This document shows, piece by piece, positions 8,727-15,855 of a DNA stretch of 64,000 nt (position 1 is its first letter; each line of letters opens with the position of its first letter). This stretch comes from Geomobilimonas luticola (GTDB lineage: Bacteria > Desulfobacterota > Desulfuromonadia > Geobacterales > Geobacteraceae), in NCBI RefSeq assembly GCF_018476905.1, contig NZ_JAHCVK010000001.1, positions 310,001 to 374,000 on the forward strand. The letters are read 5' to 3'. Made by a program: the position numbers and the translations under genes. Under the pieces are notes generated by a model that saw nothing but the letters and a program-made list of their open reading frames with translations, was not told the origin of the DNA and ran no database searches.

Positions 8727-8990
8727 TCACACCTTGGTCGGCTCTTTCTTTTCCTCCCCTTGAGTTGTCGTTGCGGCCTCCTTGGCGGCAACTTCCCGGG
8801 CTATCCTCTCCTTCTCATCCTGGGCCTGCACCTCGTCCTCCACGCTCTGCTTGAAATCATCGGTTGCCCGCTTGAACTCCGCCAACCCTTTGCCAAGTGA
8901 ACGGGCCAGGTCAGGAAGCTTCTGCGGCCCGATGACGATCAGCGCAATGACCAGAATAACGATCAACTCGGGCATCCCTATCCCAAACAT
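8727..8990 (-). CDS. tatB: Sec-independent translocase protein, TatA/TatB family
   Basis: This is a component of the twin-arginine translocase in the inner membrane. The 87-residue product has one N-terminal membrane span (about residues 6-22), the hinge motif [21 protein letters not shown], an amphipathic helix, and an acidic/alanine-rich tail. GPQKLP in the hinge and the EFK helix point to TatB rather than TatA, but short members are hard to separate. The ATG at 8990 is chosen because AGAGAGG lies just upstream. A longer frame to 9104 exists, but it would add an unconserved 38-residue extension that would block membrane insertion at the N-terminus. No tatC is adjacent. Confidence 0.85.
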   Translation of the reverse strand: MFGIGMPELIVILVIALIVIGPQKLPDLARSLGKGLAEFKRATDDFKQSVEDEVQAQDEKERIAREVAAKEAATTTQGEEKKEPTKV

Positions 8991-9180
8991 GGTAAACCTC
9001 TCTTTAGCCGGCCAATGCAGGCCGGACGCGCGTTGATTGCTAGAATAATAGAAGTTTTGCCGAATCATGTCAAGAACGGTTGTCGGTGGCAAAGGGTTTG
9101 ACATGGCTGCAGATATTGTCTACTATTTCCACCACTCCCCGACCCGGGAAGCATGCCACGAACCACGAGGACCTGCCGAC

Positions 9181-10095
9181 ATGAGTGCAGAAACTGTCAA
9201 ACAGGAGATCAGGAGCCTGCTCAAGGAGCGCAACGCCATCCTCCTGGCCCATAACTACATGCGCGACGAGGTACAGGAGATCGCCGACATCACCGGTGAC
9301 TCACTCGCCCTCTCCATTGAAGCGGCCCGGGCGACGGCCGACGTCATCGTCTTCTGCGGCGTCCACTTCATGGCCGAATCGGCCTCCATCCTCGCACCGG
9401 CCAAGACGGTTCTGCTGCCCCGTCTGGATGCCGGCTGCCCCATGGCGGACATGGTAACGGTAGAAGGATTGCGGGAACTGAAAGCGCAGCATCCCGGGGT
9501 GCCGGTGGTCACTTACGTCAATTCCTCCGCCGCCGTCAAGGCGGAAAGCGACATCTGCTGCACCTCGGCCAATGCCCAGAAAGTGGTGAACTCCCTTCCC
9601 GAACCCGAGATCATCTTCGTTCCCGACCGTAACCTGGGGCGCTACGTGGCCAGGTTCTCCCCCAAGACCTTTCACTTCTGGGAGGGATACTGCCCGACCC
9701 ACGAGCGGCTCACGGTCGACACGGTCCGACGGCTCAAAGGAGAACATCCCGACGCCCTTTTCATCTGCCATCCCGAATGCAACCCCGCCGTCCTAGAGCT
9801 TGCGGACCACGTCTGCTCCACGAGCGGCATGTACGATTACTGCCACAAAAGCACGGTTCGACGCTTCATCATCGGCACTGAAGCAGGCATCCTCTACCGC
9901 CTGCGGCAGGAGAACCCGGACAAGGAGTTCATCCTCGCCTCCCCCGCCCTCATCTGCCCCAACATGAAACTCACCTCTCTTGAGGATATCAAGGCGGCCC
10001 TGGAAACCATGGCCCCCGTAGTTAAGGTGCCGGAAGAGATCCGGGTGCCGGCGAAGAGGGCGCTGGACCGGATGCTGGCAATCCCACGGGACTAA
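9181..10095 (+). CDS. nadA: Quinolinate synthase A
   Basis: NadA condenses iminoaspartate with dihydroxyacetone phosphate to quinolinate in NAD synthesis, using a [4Fe-4S] cluster. With the ATG at 9181 the product is 304 residues, the normal bacterial length. The three cluster cysteines are visible: Cys86 (DAGCPMADM), Cys171 (WEGYCPTHE) and Cys259 (LICPNM). Substrate-binding motifs LAHNYM, TGDSLAL and [13 protein letters not shown] are present. The open frame extends back to 9067, but those 38 residues do not resemble the family, and the chosen ATG follows a GAGGA sequence. No nadB or nadC is adjacent. A heptamer repeat array begins five bases after the stop codon. Confidence 0.96.
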   Translation: MSAETVKQEIRSLLKERNAILLAHNYMRDEVQEIADITGDSLALSIEAARATADVIVFCGVHFMAESASILAPAKTVLLPRLDAGCPMADMVTVEGLRELKAQHPGVPVVTYVNSSAAVKAESDICCTSANAQKVVNSLPEPEIIFVPDRNLGRYVARFSPKTFHFWEGYCPTHERLTVDTVRRLKGEHPDALFICHPECNPAVLELADHVCSTSGMYDYCHKSTVRRFIIGTEAGILYRLRQENPDKEFILASPALICPNMKLTSLEDIKAALETMAPVVKVPEEIRVPAKRALDRMLAIPRD

Positions 10096-10099
10096 CCCC

Positions 10100-10169
10100 G
10101 GGGACCGGGGACCGGGGACCGGGGACCGGGGACCGGGGACCGGGGACCGGGGACCGGGGACCGGGGACC
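10100..10169. repeat. Perfect tandem array, ten copies of a 7-bp unit GGGGACC
   Basis: Ten uninterrupted copies of the heptamer GGGGACC occupy 70 bp between the nadA stop (10095) and the start codon at 10196. The array ends 26 bp before that start, so its length could change the spacing of the leader. The unit is not a multiple of three, and the array lies outside any gene. Confidence 0.97.
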
Positions 10170-10195
10170 GGAAAGAATCCAATCTATCGAGGACT

Positions 10196-10735
10196 ATGTC
10201 AATGATCCATTCGTTCCAGGGGATGCACCCCCAGATTGCATCTTCCGCCTTCATCGCCGAGACGGCAGTTGTCATCGGCGACGTGCAGATCGGGGAGCAG
10301 AGCAGCATCTGGTACAACGTGGTGGCTCGCGGCGACGTGAATTTCATCCGGATCGGCGACCGGACCAACATCCAGGATCTGACCATGCTCCACGTCACCC
10401 ATCGGAAACATGCCGACGACCCGGGGGCACCTCTGGTCATCGGCGATGATGTCACCGTCGGCCACAGCGTCACCCTCCACGGTTGCACCGTCGAAAACGG
10501 TGCCTTCATCGGCATGCAGGCGATGGTCATGGACAAGGCGGTTGTCGGTGAGGGGGCTCTGGTCGGAGCCCGCGCCCTGGTAACCGAAGGGACGGTCATC
10601 CCCCCTCACACCCTCTGGGTCGGTGCACCGGCCAAATACAAGCGCGACCTTACCCCCGATGAAATCGCCTGGCTCCGCAAATCCCCCCAGAACTACGTCC
10701 GCTATGCCCTCGAGTATATCAACGACCACCCCTGA
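10196..10735 (+). CDS. Gamma-carbonic-anhydrase-like left-handed beta-helix protein
   Basis: A 179-residue hexapeptide-repeat protein of the gamma carbonic anhydrase family (YrdA/PaaY/CcmM-like), predicted to form a trimeric left-handed beta-helix with metal between subunits. The three zinc-ligand histidines are at positions expected for the family: His66 (HVTH), His90 (VGHSV) and His95 (LHGC). The Arg45-Asp47 pair (ARGDV) and Gln60/Asp61 are also present. Many such family members have weak or no carbonic anhydrase activity, so the reaction is uncertain. The ATG at 10196 follows GAGGACT. Its leader contains the heptamer array, an unusual feature for a housekeeping gene. Confidence 0.88.
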   Translation: MSMIHSFQGMHPQIASSAFIAETAVVIGDVQIGEQSSIWYNVVARGDVNFIRIGDRTNIQDLTMLHVTHRKHADDPGAPLVIGDDVTVGHSVTLHGCTVENGAFIGMQAMVMDKAVVGEGALVGARALVTEGTVIPPHTLWVGAPAKYKRDLTPDEIAWLRKSPQNYVRYALEYINDHP

Positions 10736-10741
10736 AACGGA

Positions 10742-10775
10742 GAGAGCCCCGGCAGATGAACATGCCGGAGCTCTC
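10742..10775. terminator. Hairpin between convergent genes, weak terminator candidate
   Basis: Arms GAGAGC and CCGGCA pair with TGCCGG and GCTCTC around an 8-nt loop, with one mismatch. The downstream sequence is not T-rich, so intrinsic termination is uncertain. It sits between two convergent genes. Confidence 0.4.
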
Positions 10776-10804
10776 GTCCTGTCTCCCACACCCGGATCAC
10801 TCTC

Positions 10805-11095
10805 CTAGCCCAACCGCTCCCGTGCCGTCTCAACCAGGCAGTCGAAAACCTGCTCGCGGGTGACGATGAACCGTGGCAGTTCCTGGTTGAGAATGTCCTC
10901 CAGCATGTTCAGGACACGCCCGTCGTTGCTCCCCAGCTCGTCCATAACCGCAGCCAGCATCGGCAACACCTCGTAGAGGTCGTCGCGGTTGAACGGCTCA
11001 GGATCGGGTTTTCCCTTGAACTTGGGCAGATTGCGATGTGCCGTGTCCTTCGGATATTTATAATAGAGATCGGACGGTTTCAGCATGATGCCCAT
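10805..11095 (-). CDS. Small conserved-type protein of unknown function (96 aa)
   Basis: I do not recognise this family. The 96-residue protein is soluble and charged, with no signal peptide or membrane span. Its N-terminal half is basic and aromatic (LKPSDLYYKYP, NLPKFKGKPDPEPF). The C-terminal half is predicted helical (LYEVLPMLAAVMDELG, RVLNMLEDILNQELP, REQVFDCLVETARERLG). It is likely real: an excellent ribosome-binding site AGGAGG lies five bases before the ATG, and it starts nine bases after the glycosyltransferase stop as the last gene of a minus-strand run. Function unknown. Confidence 0.7.
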   Translation of the reverse strand: MGIMLKPSDLYYKYPKDTAHRNLPKFKGKPDPEPFNRDDLYEVLPMLAAVMDELGSNDGRVLNMLEDILNQELPRFIVTREQVFDCLVETARERLG

Positions 11096-11104
11096 GTCTG
11101 CCTC

Positions 11105-12112
11105 CTACGTCACGCAGATAAAATCTTCCCCCTCCCGAAAACCACGGGCCATCGCCCAGCGCCGCAGCTCTTCCCGAGCCCCGCGGGTCCCGACAGTGAC
11201 GAGAAGCTTCCCCATTGCCGGCGAAACCCCGTCAGCAGGGATGACTGGCGCTCCATGCAACTGCCGGCCGACTTTGCGGGGGTCCACATCCACCCAACGG
11301 CTTACCCCTATCCCTTCTCCTTCAAGGGCAAGCCGCCATGCCCGCCCCTCTTTACCCGCGCCCGCCAGCATGACCTCGCGTGTGCCGTCCAGAAACCCGC
11401 GCCGCAAATGGTGGACCTTGCATGCGCGGAAGGCCCCCGCCGTATATTCGACCATGGTGCGGGTAGCCCTTTCCGGCCGTTCCCTCCAGAAGAAAAGTGG
11501 CTGGGGAAGCCGCGCGAAACGGACTCCCGCTGCAGCAAGGCGAAGCCAGAGGTCATAATCCTCCGCCCACCCCATCTCACGATATCCGCCGACGGCGGTT
11601 ACCAAATCCTTGCGAAACATGACACTTGGATGAACGAAGGGGGATTCCACGAACAGGTCGCACATAACTGCTTCGTGGGTGGTGAGGGAGTTCTGCCACA
11701 CTTCGTAGGCACGCATGCCGACCTTGAGGCCGGTGCGGGGGAAATGACGAAAGGCAGAGGCGACAAGGCCAATCTCCGGATGGGCTCGCAAACATGCCAG
11801 CTGGAACTCCAGACGCCGGGGATGGGAGATGTCGTCCCCATCCATACGGGCAACCAACGGCGCACGGCAGGCGGAAAGACCGGCGTTGAGGGCCTGGACC
11901 AGTCCCCGTTCGGGGGGATCGACGATGCGAATGCGCCGGTCACGCCGGGCAGCAGCAGCAAGCTGGCGGGGAGTCGCATCGGTCGAACCGTCATCCACGG
12001 CCACAAGTTCCCAGTCATGAAAAGTCTGTCGCTCAATGGACGCAAGGGCTTGGGGGAGATATTCCGCTTCGTTGCGGACAGGAAGCAGAATGGAGAGGGG
12101 GGGGACGCTCAC
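11105..12112 (-). CDS. Family 2 glycosyltransferase with an extra C-terminal domain
   Basis: The N-terminal 220 residues form a GT-A fold family 2 glycosyltransferase. It has the nucleotide-binding VDDGS (Asp40-Asp41), the metal-binding DGDD at 91-94, FRKDLVTAVGGYRE and the catalytic-region AEDYDLWLRLA. The last 110 residues are not needed in ordinary family members. They look like a small Rossmann-type unit (VMLAGAGKEGRAWRLALE, WVDVDPRKVGRQLHGAPVI), ending in GFREGEDFICVT. No signal or membrane segment is seen, so it is a cytoplasmic or peripheral enzyme. Donor and acceptor are unknown. It is packed 10 bp after the PAS gene and 9 bp before the small unknown gene. Confidence 0.88.
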   Translation of the reverse strand: MSVPPLSILLPVRNEAEYLPQALASIERQTFHDWELVAVDDGSTDATPRQLAAAARRDRRIRIVDPPERGLVQALNAGLSACRAPLVARMDGDDISHPRRLEFQLACLRAHPEIGLVASAFRHFPRTGLKVGMRAYEVWQNSLTTHEAVMCDLFVESPFVHPSVMFRKDLVTAVGGYREMGWAEDYDLWLRLAAAGVRFARLPQPLFFWRERPERATRTMVEYTAGAFRACKVHHLRRGFLDGTREVMLAGAGKEGRAWRLALEGEGIGVSRWVDVDPRKVGRQLHGAPVIPADGVSPAMGKLLVTVGTRGAREELRRWAMARGFREGEDFICVT

Positions 12113-12122
12113 CGGTCTGCCG

Positions 12123-13142
12123 TCATTCCATGCATTTGCCGGTCTCGCCGGCGGGGTGGAAGATGCCGCAGGTCACCAGCGGCTTGCCATCCTTGAGACT
12201 GCAGCTGATTTTTCCCCTGACGGGGAGGCGGGTGCCGTCACGGGCAACAAAGACGGCATCGATCTCCCCACCCCTGCCGGTAGCCATGAGGGTATTGAAA
12301 AACCCCAGGCAATGCTCGCGACAGTCGGGGTGGATGATATCGTGGATGGAAAGCCGGTCGATCTCGTCCTCACCGTAACCGAGGGCTTGTCGCCAGGCAC
12401 GGTTGACGTAGAGGAACATGCCGTCGGGGGTAACCCCCTGCACCATGTCCCGGGAGTTATCCAGCAGGGTGCGAAACATCTCCTCACTCTCCTGGAGGCT
12501 CTCCATCATCCGCTTCCGATCGGTTACCTCGTTGTAAACCAGCACCACATGGGTAATTTCACCGAACTTGTTCTTGATGGGTGCGGCGGCCACATCGTAG
12601 TTGCGCCCTTTTAACGCCCACTCCTGGCGTTGCAATCCGATCTTGCACGCCATGATCTTGGCAAACGTGCAATCAGGGGGAGGGATTTCCTGCCCGCAAA
12701 GCACCTTGCTGCAGGTGGAACCGAGGACATCCATCCCCGCAGGGAGAAACATCTCCCGCAACTTGGGATTGAAGGCCTGGACCTTCATCTCGGCATCCAC
12801 CACCAGTATTCCCACGTTTGCAGCGGTCAGAATGGCCTGTATTTCGTCATTGGCAAGCTTGAGTTTGTCGTTGGTGTCATTGAGGTGTTCGAGCACCTGG
12901 TCGAAGGCATCGGCAATTATTCCGATCGGATCAAGGTCCAGCAGGGTCTTGTCGTCCAACTCCTCGGCACGAAGCGGCAACGTTCCCATTACCCGCAATA
13001 GCTGGTTTACCTTGCTCCGCACGTAGGTATGGGCCTGGCGTTCCCGTTCCCGCAGGAGTTCGTTTTCCGCGACCAGACGCCGGCTCTCGTTGGCTCCGGA
13101 CAGGTTCTCGACAACGTCCCGCAATTTTTCACCTAACTTCAT
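12123..13142 (-). CDS. Double-PAS domain protein without an output domain
   Basis: A 339-residue cytoplasmic protein with a coiled-coil-rich N-terminus (about residues 1-100), a first PAS domain (about 100-210) and a second PAS domain (about 220-325). There is no kinase, GGDEF, EAL, HTH or receiver module after them. The first PAS has four cysteines in a short span (144, 149, 158, 166). The second has the usual MFRTLLDNSRDMVQGV opening and IDAVFVARDGTRLPV. Such stand-alone PAS proteins usually work by binding a partner. It is 21 bp downstream of the TusA-like gene and two genes from a thiosulfate-type transporter, so a role in sensing sulfur or redox state is a reasonable but unproven inference. 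Confidence 0.85.
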   Translation of the reverse strand: MKLGEKLRDVVENLSGANESRRLVAENELLRERERQAHTYVRSKVNQLLRVMGTLPLRAEELDDKTLLDLDPIGIIADAFDQVLEHLNDTNDKLKLANDEIQAILTAANVGILVVDAEMKVQAFNPKLREMFLPAGMDVLGSTCSKVLCGQEIPPPDCTFAKIMACKIGLQRQEWALKGRNYDVAAAPIKNKFGEITHVVLVYNEVTDRKRMMESLQESEEMFRTLLDNSRDMVQGVTPDGMFLYVNRAWRQALGYGEDEIDRLSIHDIIHPDCREHCLGFFNTLMATGRGGEIDAVFVARDGTRLPVRGKISCSLKDGKPLVTCGIFHPAGETGKCME

Positions 13143-13163
13143 GGCTGATCATACCCTCCGTCG

Positions 13164-13424
13164 CTAGTGGCCCCGCTCGATCACCACGAGATACCCGTCA
13201 TCGACATGCCGCACCTCTACGCCGTACCCCATATTTCCGGCCGCTTCGGGAATGGTTATGGTGGCATCCCGGTTGTCGGTCTTGAAGGCGAGCTGGACTT
13301 TTCCGTTGTGCAACTGCTCCTTGCAGCGATTCAGTTCTTTGAGAGCTATGAGCAGAGTTGCCGGGCAGAGCTGGCCTCTGATGTCAAACTCGATAACCTG
13401 GGGTGCTTTCTGTTCCCTGTCCAT
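13164..13424 (-). CDS. TusA-like sulfur-carrier protein with altered CPxP motif
   Basis: An 86-residue protein of the TusA/SirA/YeeD family. These small two-layer sandwiches carry sulfur as a persulfide on the cysteine of an N-terminal CPxP motif. The fold is recognisable from FDIRGQLCPATLLIALKEL, LAFKTDNRDATITIPEAAGNMG and VRHVDDGYLVVIERG. The reactive cysteine (Cys20) is kept, but the motif reads CPAT, so the second proline is replaced. An AGGAT-type ribosome-binding site precedes the ATG. It follows the YeeE-type transporter by 48 bp. TusA-like proteins often pair with YeeE/YedE transporters and receive sulfur from imported thiosulfate. Confidence 0.88.
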   Translation of the reverse strand: MDREQKAPQVIEFDIRGQLCPATLLIALKELNRCKEQLHNGKVQLAFKTDNRDATITIPEAAGNMGYGVEVRHVDDGYLVVIERGH

Positions 13425-13472
13425 GGTATCCTCACTAGAAACCGGTTGATGTCCCGACGCAGACCCCGTGCC

Positions 13473-14594
13473 TCAATCTCTTATGACCAGGCGGGTCAGG
13501 AGTTTCCCCCCCAACCAGGCTCCCGGAAACAGTCCAAGAACGAACAGGAGACTCTGGCCCGCCAGTATGGGGAGCCCCCCGAAGATATGCCAGATATTAC
13601 ACCCCGGAGCCATGCGTGATGCGAGCCCCATTATCACCCCGCCGGCAAAAGCGGAACCATACTGTCGTACCGGCACTCGATAATAGATGTGAAATTCCCG
13701 TACCAGCACGGCCGACATCAGTCCACCCAGCACAAGCCCCACCAGAAGGGGATACTGCACGGCTGCCACGGCATCAAACGCAGGCCCCGGTCCGCCGACA
13801 AGGCGCTCCTGCGTCAATGGGTGACGGTAATCGAGGGGCAATCCCTTGAAAAAAGCCACTTCGGCAAAATGGCGGGGTGCGATGAGCCGTTCTAGTGACG
13901 CACCCAGTTTGGCGTAGGATGTCGTTATGCCGAGGGGCATCCCCACCAGCAGATAGGAGCAGAGCCCTGTCAGGGAAAGAAGCAGGGCGCCCAGCCACGG
14001 CTGCACATGGCCTTGCACCCGAAAATGTCGTTGCAGTTTACCATGGCGCTGCCAGCGATACAAGAAAGCCCCTGCGACACCAACTGACAGCATGACGGGG
14101 AACAGGGGGGAGAGCCCGAAAGCTTCCGGCAGTGTCACACTCCCGTTGCCCATCACTGTCGACCGCACGAAGGCTCCCCACCAGGGATGAATCTCCCCAT
14201 ACAACGCGCTGCCGGCAATGAGCCCGACGAAAGCAACCCCGCTGAGAACATTCCCCGCGCCGAGCTTATAGAGAGTCCCGACGACACATCCCCCCGCCAG
14301 AACCATTCCGATGCCGAAGAGAGTTCCGCCAACCAGGCTGGCGAGAGTCGGAGGCCCCAGCGACGGAAAGGGATAGAGAGGCAAAAGCCCCATCACTCGG
14401 GCTGCTTCGAAGAGAATCATGGAAACGGCGACAAGGAGCAGCAATTGGCGCAGCATGAATGCCTGACGGAAGAGAAAGAGGTCACGGAACGCCCCCGCCA
14501 TGCAAAATCCGGCACGATGCATGATGAACCCGGCCACACACCCCAGAAGGAATGATACCGGCATAACAACCGCATATGCCGCTACGGTCAACAC
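13473..14594 (-). CDS. YeeE/YedE-family thiosulfate (TsuA-like) transporter
   Basis: A 373-residue integral membrane protein with about nine or ten membrane spans, matching the YeeE/YedE (Sulf_transp) family, whose studied members import thiosulfate through conserved cysteines. The three expected cysteine sites are present: Cys31 (AGFCMAGAFRD), Cys103 (LAGGCVVGTLYKLG) and Cys332 (APGCNIWHIFGG). Both inverted halves of the protein are complete. The GTG start is chosen because GGGAGG lies five bases upstream. It is followed by the TusA-like gene, the usual partner, and preceded by the ybgC gene 23 bp upstream. Confidence 0.9.
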   Translation of the reverse strand: MLTVAAYAVVMPVSFLLGCVAGFIMHRAGFCMAGAFRDLFLFRQAFMLRQLLLLVAVSMILFEAARVMGLLPLYPFPSLGPPTLASLVGGTLFGIGMVLAGGCVVGTLYKLGAGNVLSGVAFVGLIAGSALYGEIHPWWGAFVRSTVMGNGSVTLPEAFGLSPLFPVMLSVGVAGAFLYRWQRHGKLQRHFRVQGHVQPWLGALLLSLTGLCSYLLVGMPLGITTSYAKLGASLERLIAPRHFAEVAFFKGLPLDYRHPLTQERLVGGPGPAFDAVAAVQYPLLVGLVLGGLMSAVLVREFHIYYRVPVRQYGSAFAGGVIMGLASRMAPGCNIWHIFGGLPILAGQSLLFVLGLFPGAWLGGKLLTRLVIRD

Positions 14595-14617
14595 CCAGCC
14601 TCCCTTGCCCCTTTAGA

Positions 14618-15004
14618 TCAGGCCTTTTGGAGCACCCGCACCAGGTCAGACGGCAGTCGCTTCGCCTTCATTCCCGGCCCGACGCAAACCAGCGTCACCC
14701 GCCCCTCGACAAGGAGTTTGTCATCCATATCCCTTATGACCCGCTGGCCCAGGGTAAAAGAGGTTTTCCCCACTTCAAGGACCTCAGTCTCCACCCGGAC
14801 CAGGTCATCGAGGACTGCCGGAGCGCGGAAGTCAGTCTCCAGGCGTACCACCGGGAATATGCTTCCCATGTCGTGCAACGCGCGCACTGACAATCCCTGC
14901 TCTCTCAGAAATTCTGTACGGGCCCGCTCGAAATAATGGAGGTACCTGGCATGATAGACAACCCCGCCAGCGTCCGTGTCCTCATAATAAATACGCAGTT
15001 TCAT
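14618..15004 (-). CDS. ybgC: YbgC-like acyl-CoA thioesterase (4-hydroxybenzoyl-CoA thioesterase family)
   Basis: A 128-residue single hot-dog-domain thioesterase. The YbgC signature YYEDTDAGGVVYHARYLHYFERARTE is clear (the catalytic Asp lies in EDTDAGG), followed by HDMGSIFPVV and LLVEGRVTLVCV. YbgC hydrolyses short acyl-CoAs and in Enterobacteria heads the tol-pal operon. Here it lies about 6 kb past the end of the Tol-Pal cluster, on the other strand, at the head of the thiosulfate-transporter run. A TATACT -10-like box at about 15102-15107 (minus strand) could serve it, but no good -35 is seen. Confidence 0.93.
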   Translation of the reverse strand: MKLRIYYEDTDAGGVVYHARYLHYFERARTEFLREQGLSVRALHDMGSIFPVVRLETDFRAPAVLDDLVRVETEVLEVGKTSFTLGQRVIRDMDDKLLVEGRVTLVCVGPGMKAKRLPSDLVRVLQKA

Positions 15005-15213
15005 CCCCGCCGTGACCTTTCGTGGCGCATGTTATGCGGGCGTGACGTCTCCCCGTGCCGGCAACGACAGGCGGCCATAACCTCAATCACGCATTGCTGA
15101 CAGTATATCACCAACGGAGGACCCTGTTCCAATCAATTATTCGTTGCTTGTGGTTTGTTCGGTTGCAGTAACCTTTTAACCGCTGCTCACCTGTGGTCAT
15201 GACACAGGACAAA
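15005..15213. other. Gene-free stretch between hup and ybgC
   Basis: No open frame with coding character was seen. It includes the 5' leader of ybgC and small hairpins, notably CCTGTG/CACAGG at 15190-15208. With the adjoining two-way terminator and hup 3' end, about 310 bp hold no protein gene. A small plus-strand RNA ending at the terminator is possible but unsupported by a clear promoter. Confidence 0.5.
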
Positions 15214-15239
15214 AAAAACCCCGCTTAGGCGGGGTTTTT
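15214..15239. terminator. Terminator downstream of hup, T-rich in both directions
   Basis: An 11-bp perfect stem AAAAACCCCGC / GCGGGGTTTTT has a 4-nt loop TTAG. On the minus strand it is followed by a run of T and would end the hup transcript; on the plus strand the T-run would end a transcript from 15.0-15.2 kb. Confidence 0.88.
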
Positions 15240-15315
15240 CATGAATACATACGAGTCGCTTCATCCCGTAATGCCGAACAGCGGTGCAACGGGATACGCA
15301 GTCAACCGGCAGGAA

Positions 15316-15597
15316 TTACTTCTTCTTGGCAACGGCATCCTTGAGAGCCTTGCCAGGACGGAACTTGGGCACCTTGGCGGCGGCAATCTTGATTTCCTTG
15401 CCGGTCTGGGGATTTCTGCCGGTGCGGGCCTTGCGGCTGGCAACTTCGAAGCTGCCGAAGCCGACCAGGGTTACCCGGTCACCCTTCTTCAGGGCGCCGC
15501 TAACCGTAGAGATGAACGCACCTACTGCTTTCTCCGCTGCCGCCTTGGTCAGACTGGCAGACTTCGCTACCGCTTCGACGAGTTCTGCTTTGGTCAT
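15316..15597 (-). CDS. hup: DNA-binding protein HU
   Basis: HU is a small histone-like dimeric protein that bends and compacts DNA. The 93-residue product has the full family sequence: [14 protein letters not shown], the hinge [17 protein letters not shown], the arm motif [13 protein letters not shown] with the intercalating proline, and the C-terminal [13 protein letters not shown]. The tail KKK is basic. An AGGAGG site lies seven bases before the ATG. It stands alone between a strong promoter and a strong terminator, so it is probably a highly expressed single-gene unit. Confidence 0.97.
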   Translation of the reverse strand: MTKAELVEAVAKSASLTKAAAEKAVGAFISTVSGALKKGDRVTLVGFGSFEVASRKARTGRNPQTGKEIKIAAAKVPKFRPGKALKDAVAKKK

Positions 15598-15630
15598 AGT
15601 AAACCCTCCTTTTTATGGTGTTTCACGAAT

Positions 15631-15658
15631 ACTATATTCATAAATTTGCCCTTTGCAA
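15631..15658 (-). promoter_or_regulatory. Promoter of hup
   Basis: On the minus strand TTGCAA and TATAGT are separated by 16 bp, 33 bp upstream of the hup start. A run of A/T at about 15661-15690 just upstream of the -35 resembles an UP element, as expected for an abundant protein. Confidence 0.65.
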
Positions 15659-15855
15659 GGGTTTATTTAAAAAAATTTGTTTTTTTTTACGGTTGGCAGG
15701 GGTTCGCCCACTCCGTCTCCCGTATGCCGTGACCAGTAGAAGGTTTGGGGTGACACTGATACGTAACCCCTCTCGGGAGGCAAACATAAGTCAAAACAAC
15801 TGGTTAAAAGCTTGCCGGGAAAGACATTAACGCCCTGCGTAGAGGCGGACTCCTT

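Noticed and set aside
9067-9180. N-terminal extension of NadA
   Set aside because: The extra 38 residues do not resemble the family, and the ATG at 9181 has a better upstream site.
10100-10169. CRISPR-like array
   Set aside because: The units are directly adjacent 7-mers with no spacers.
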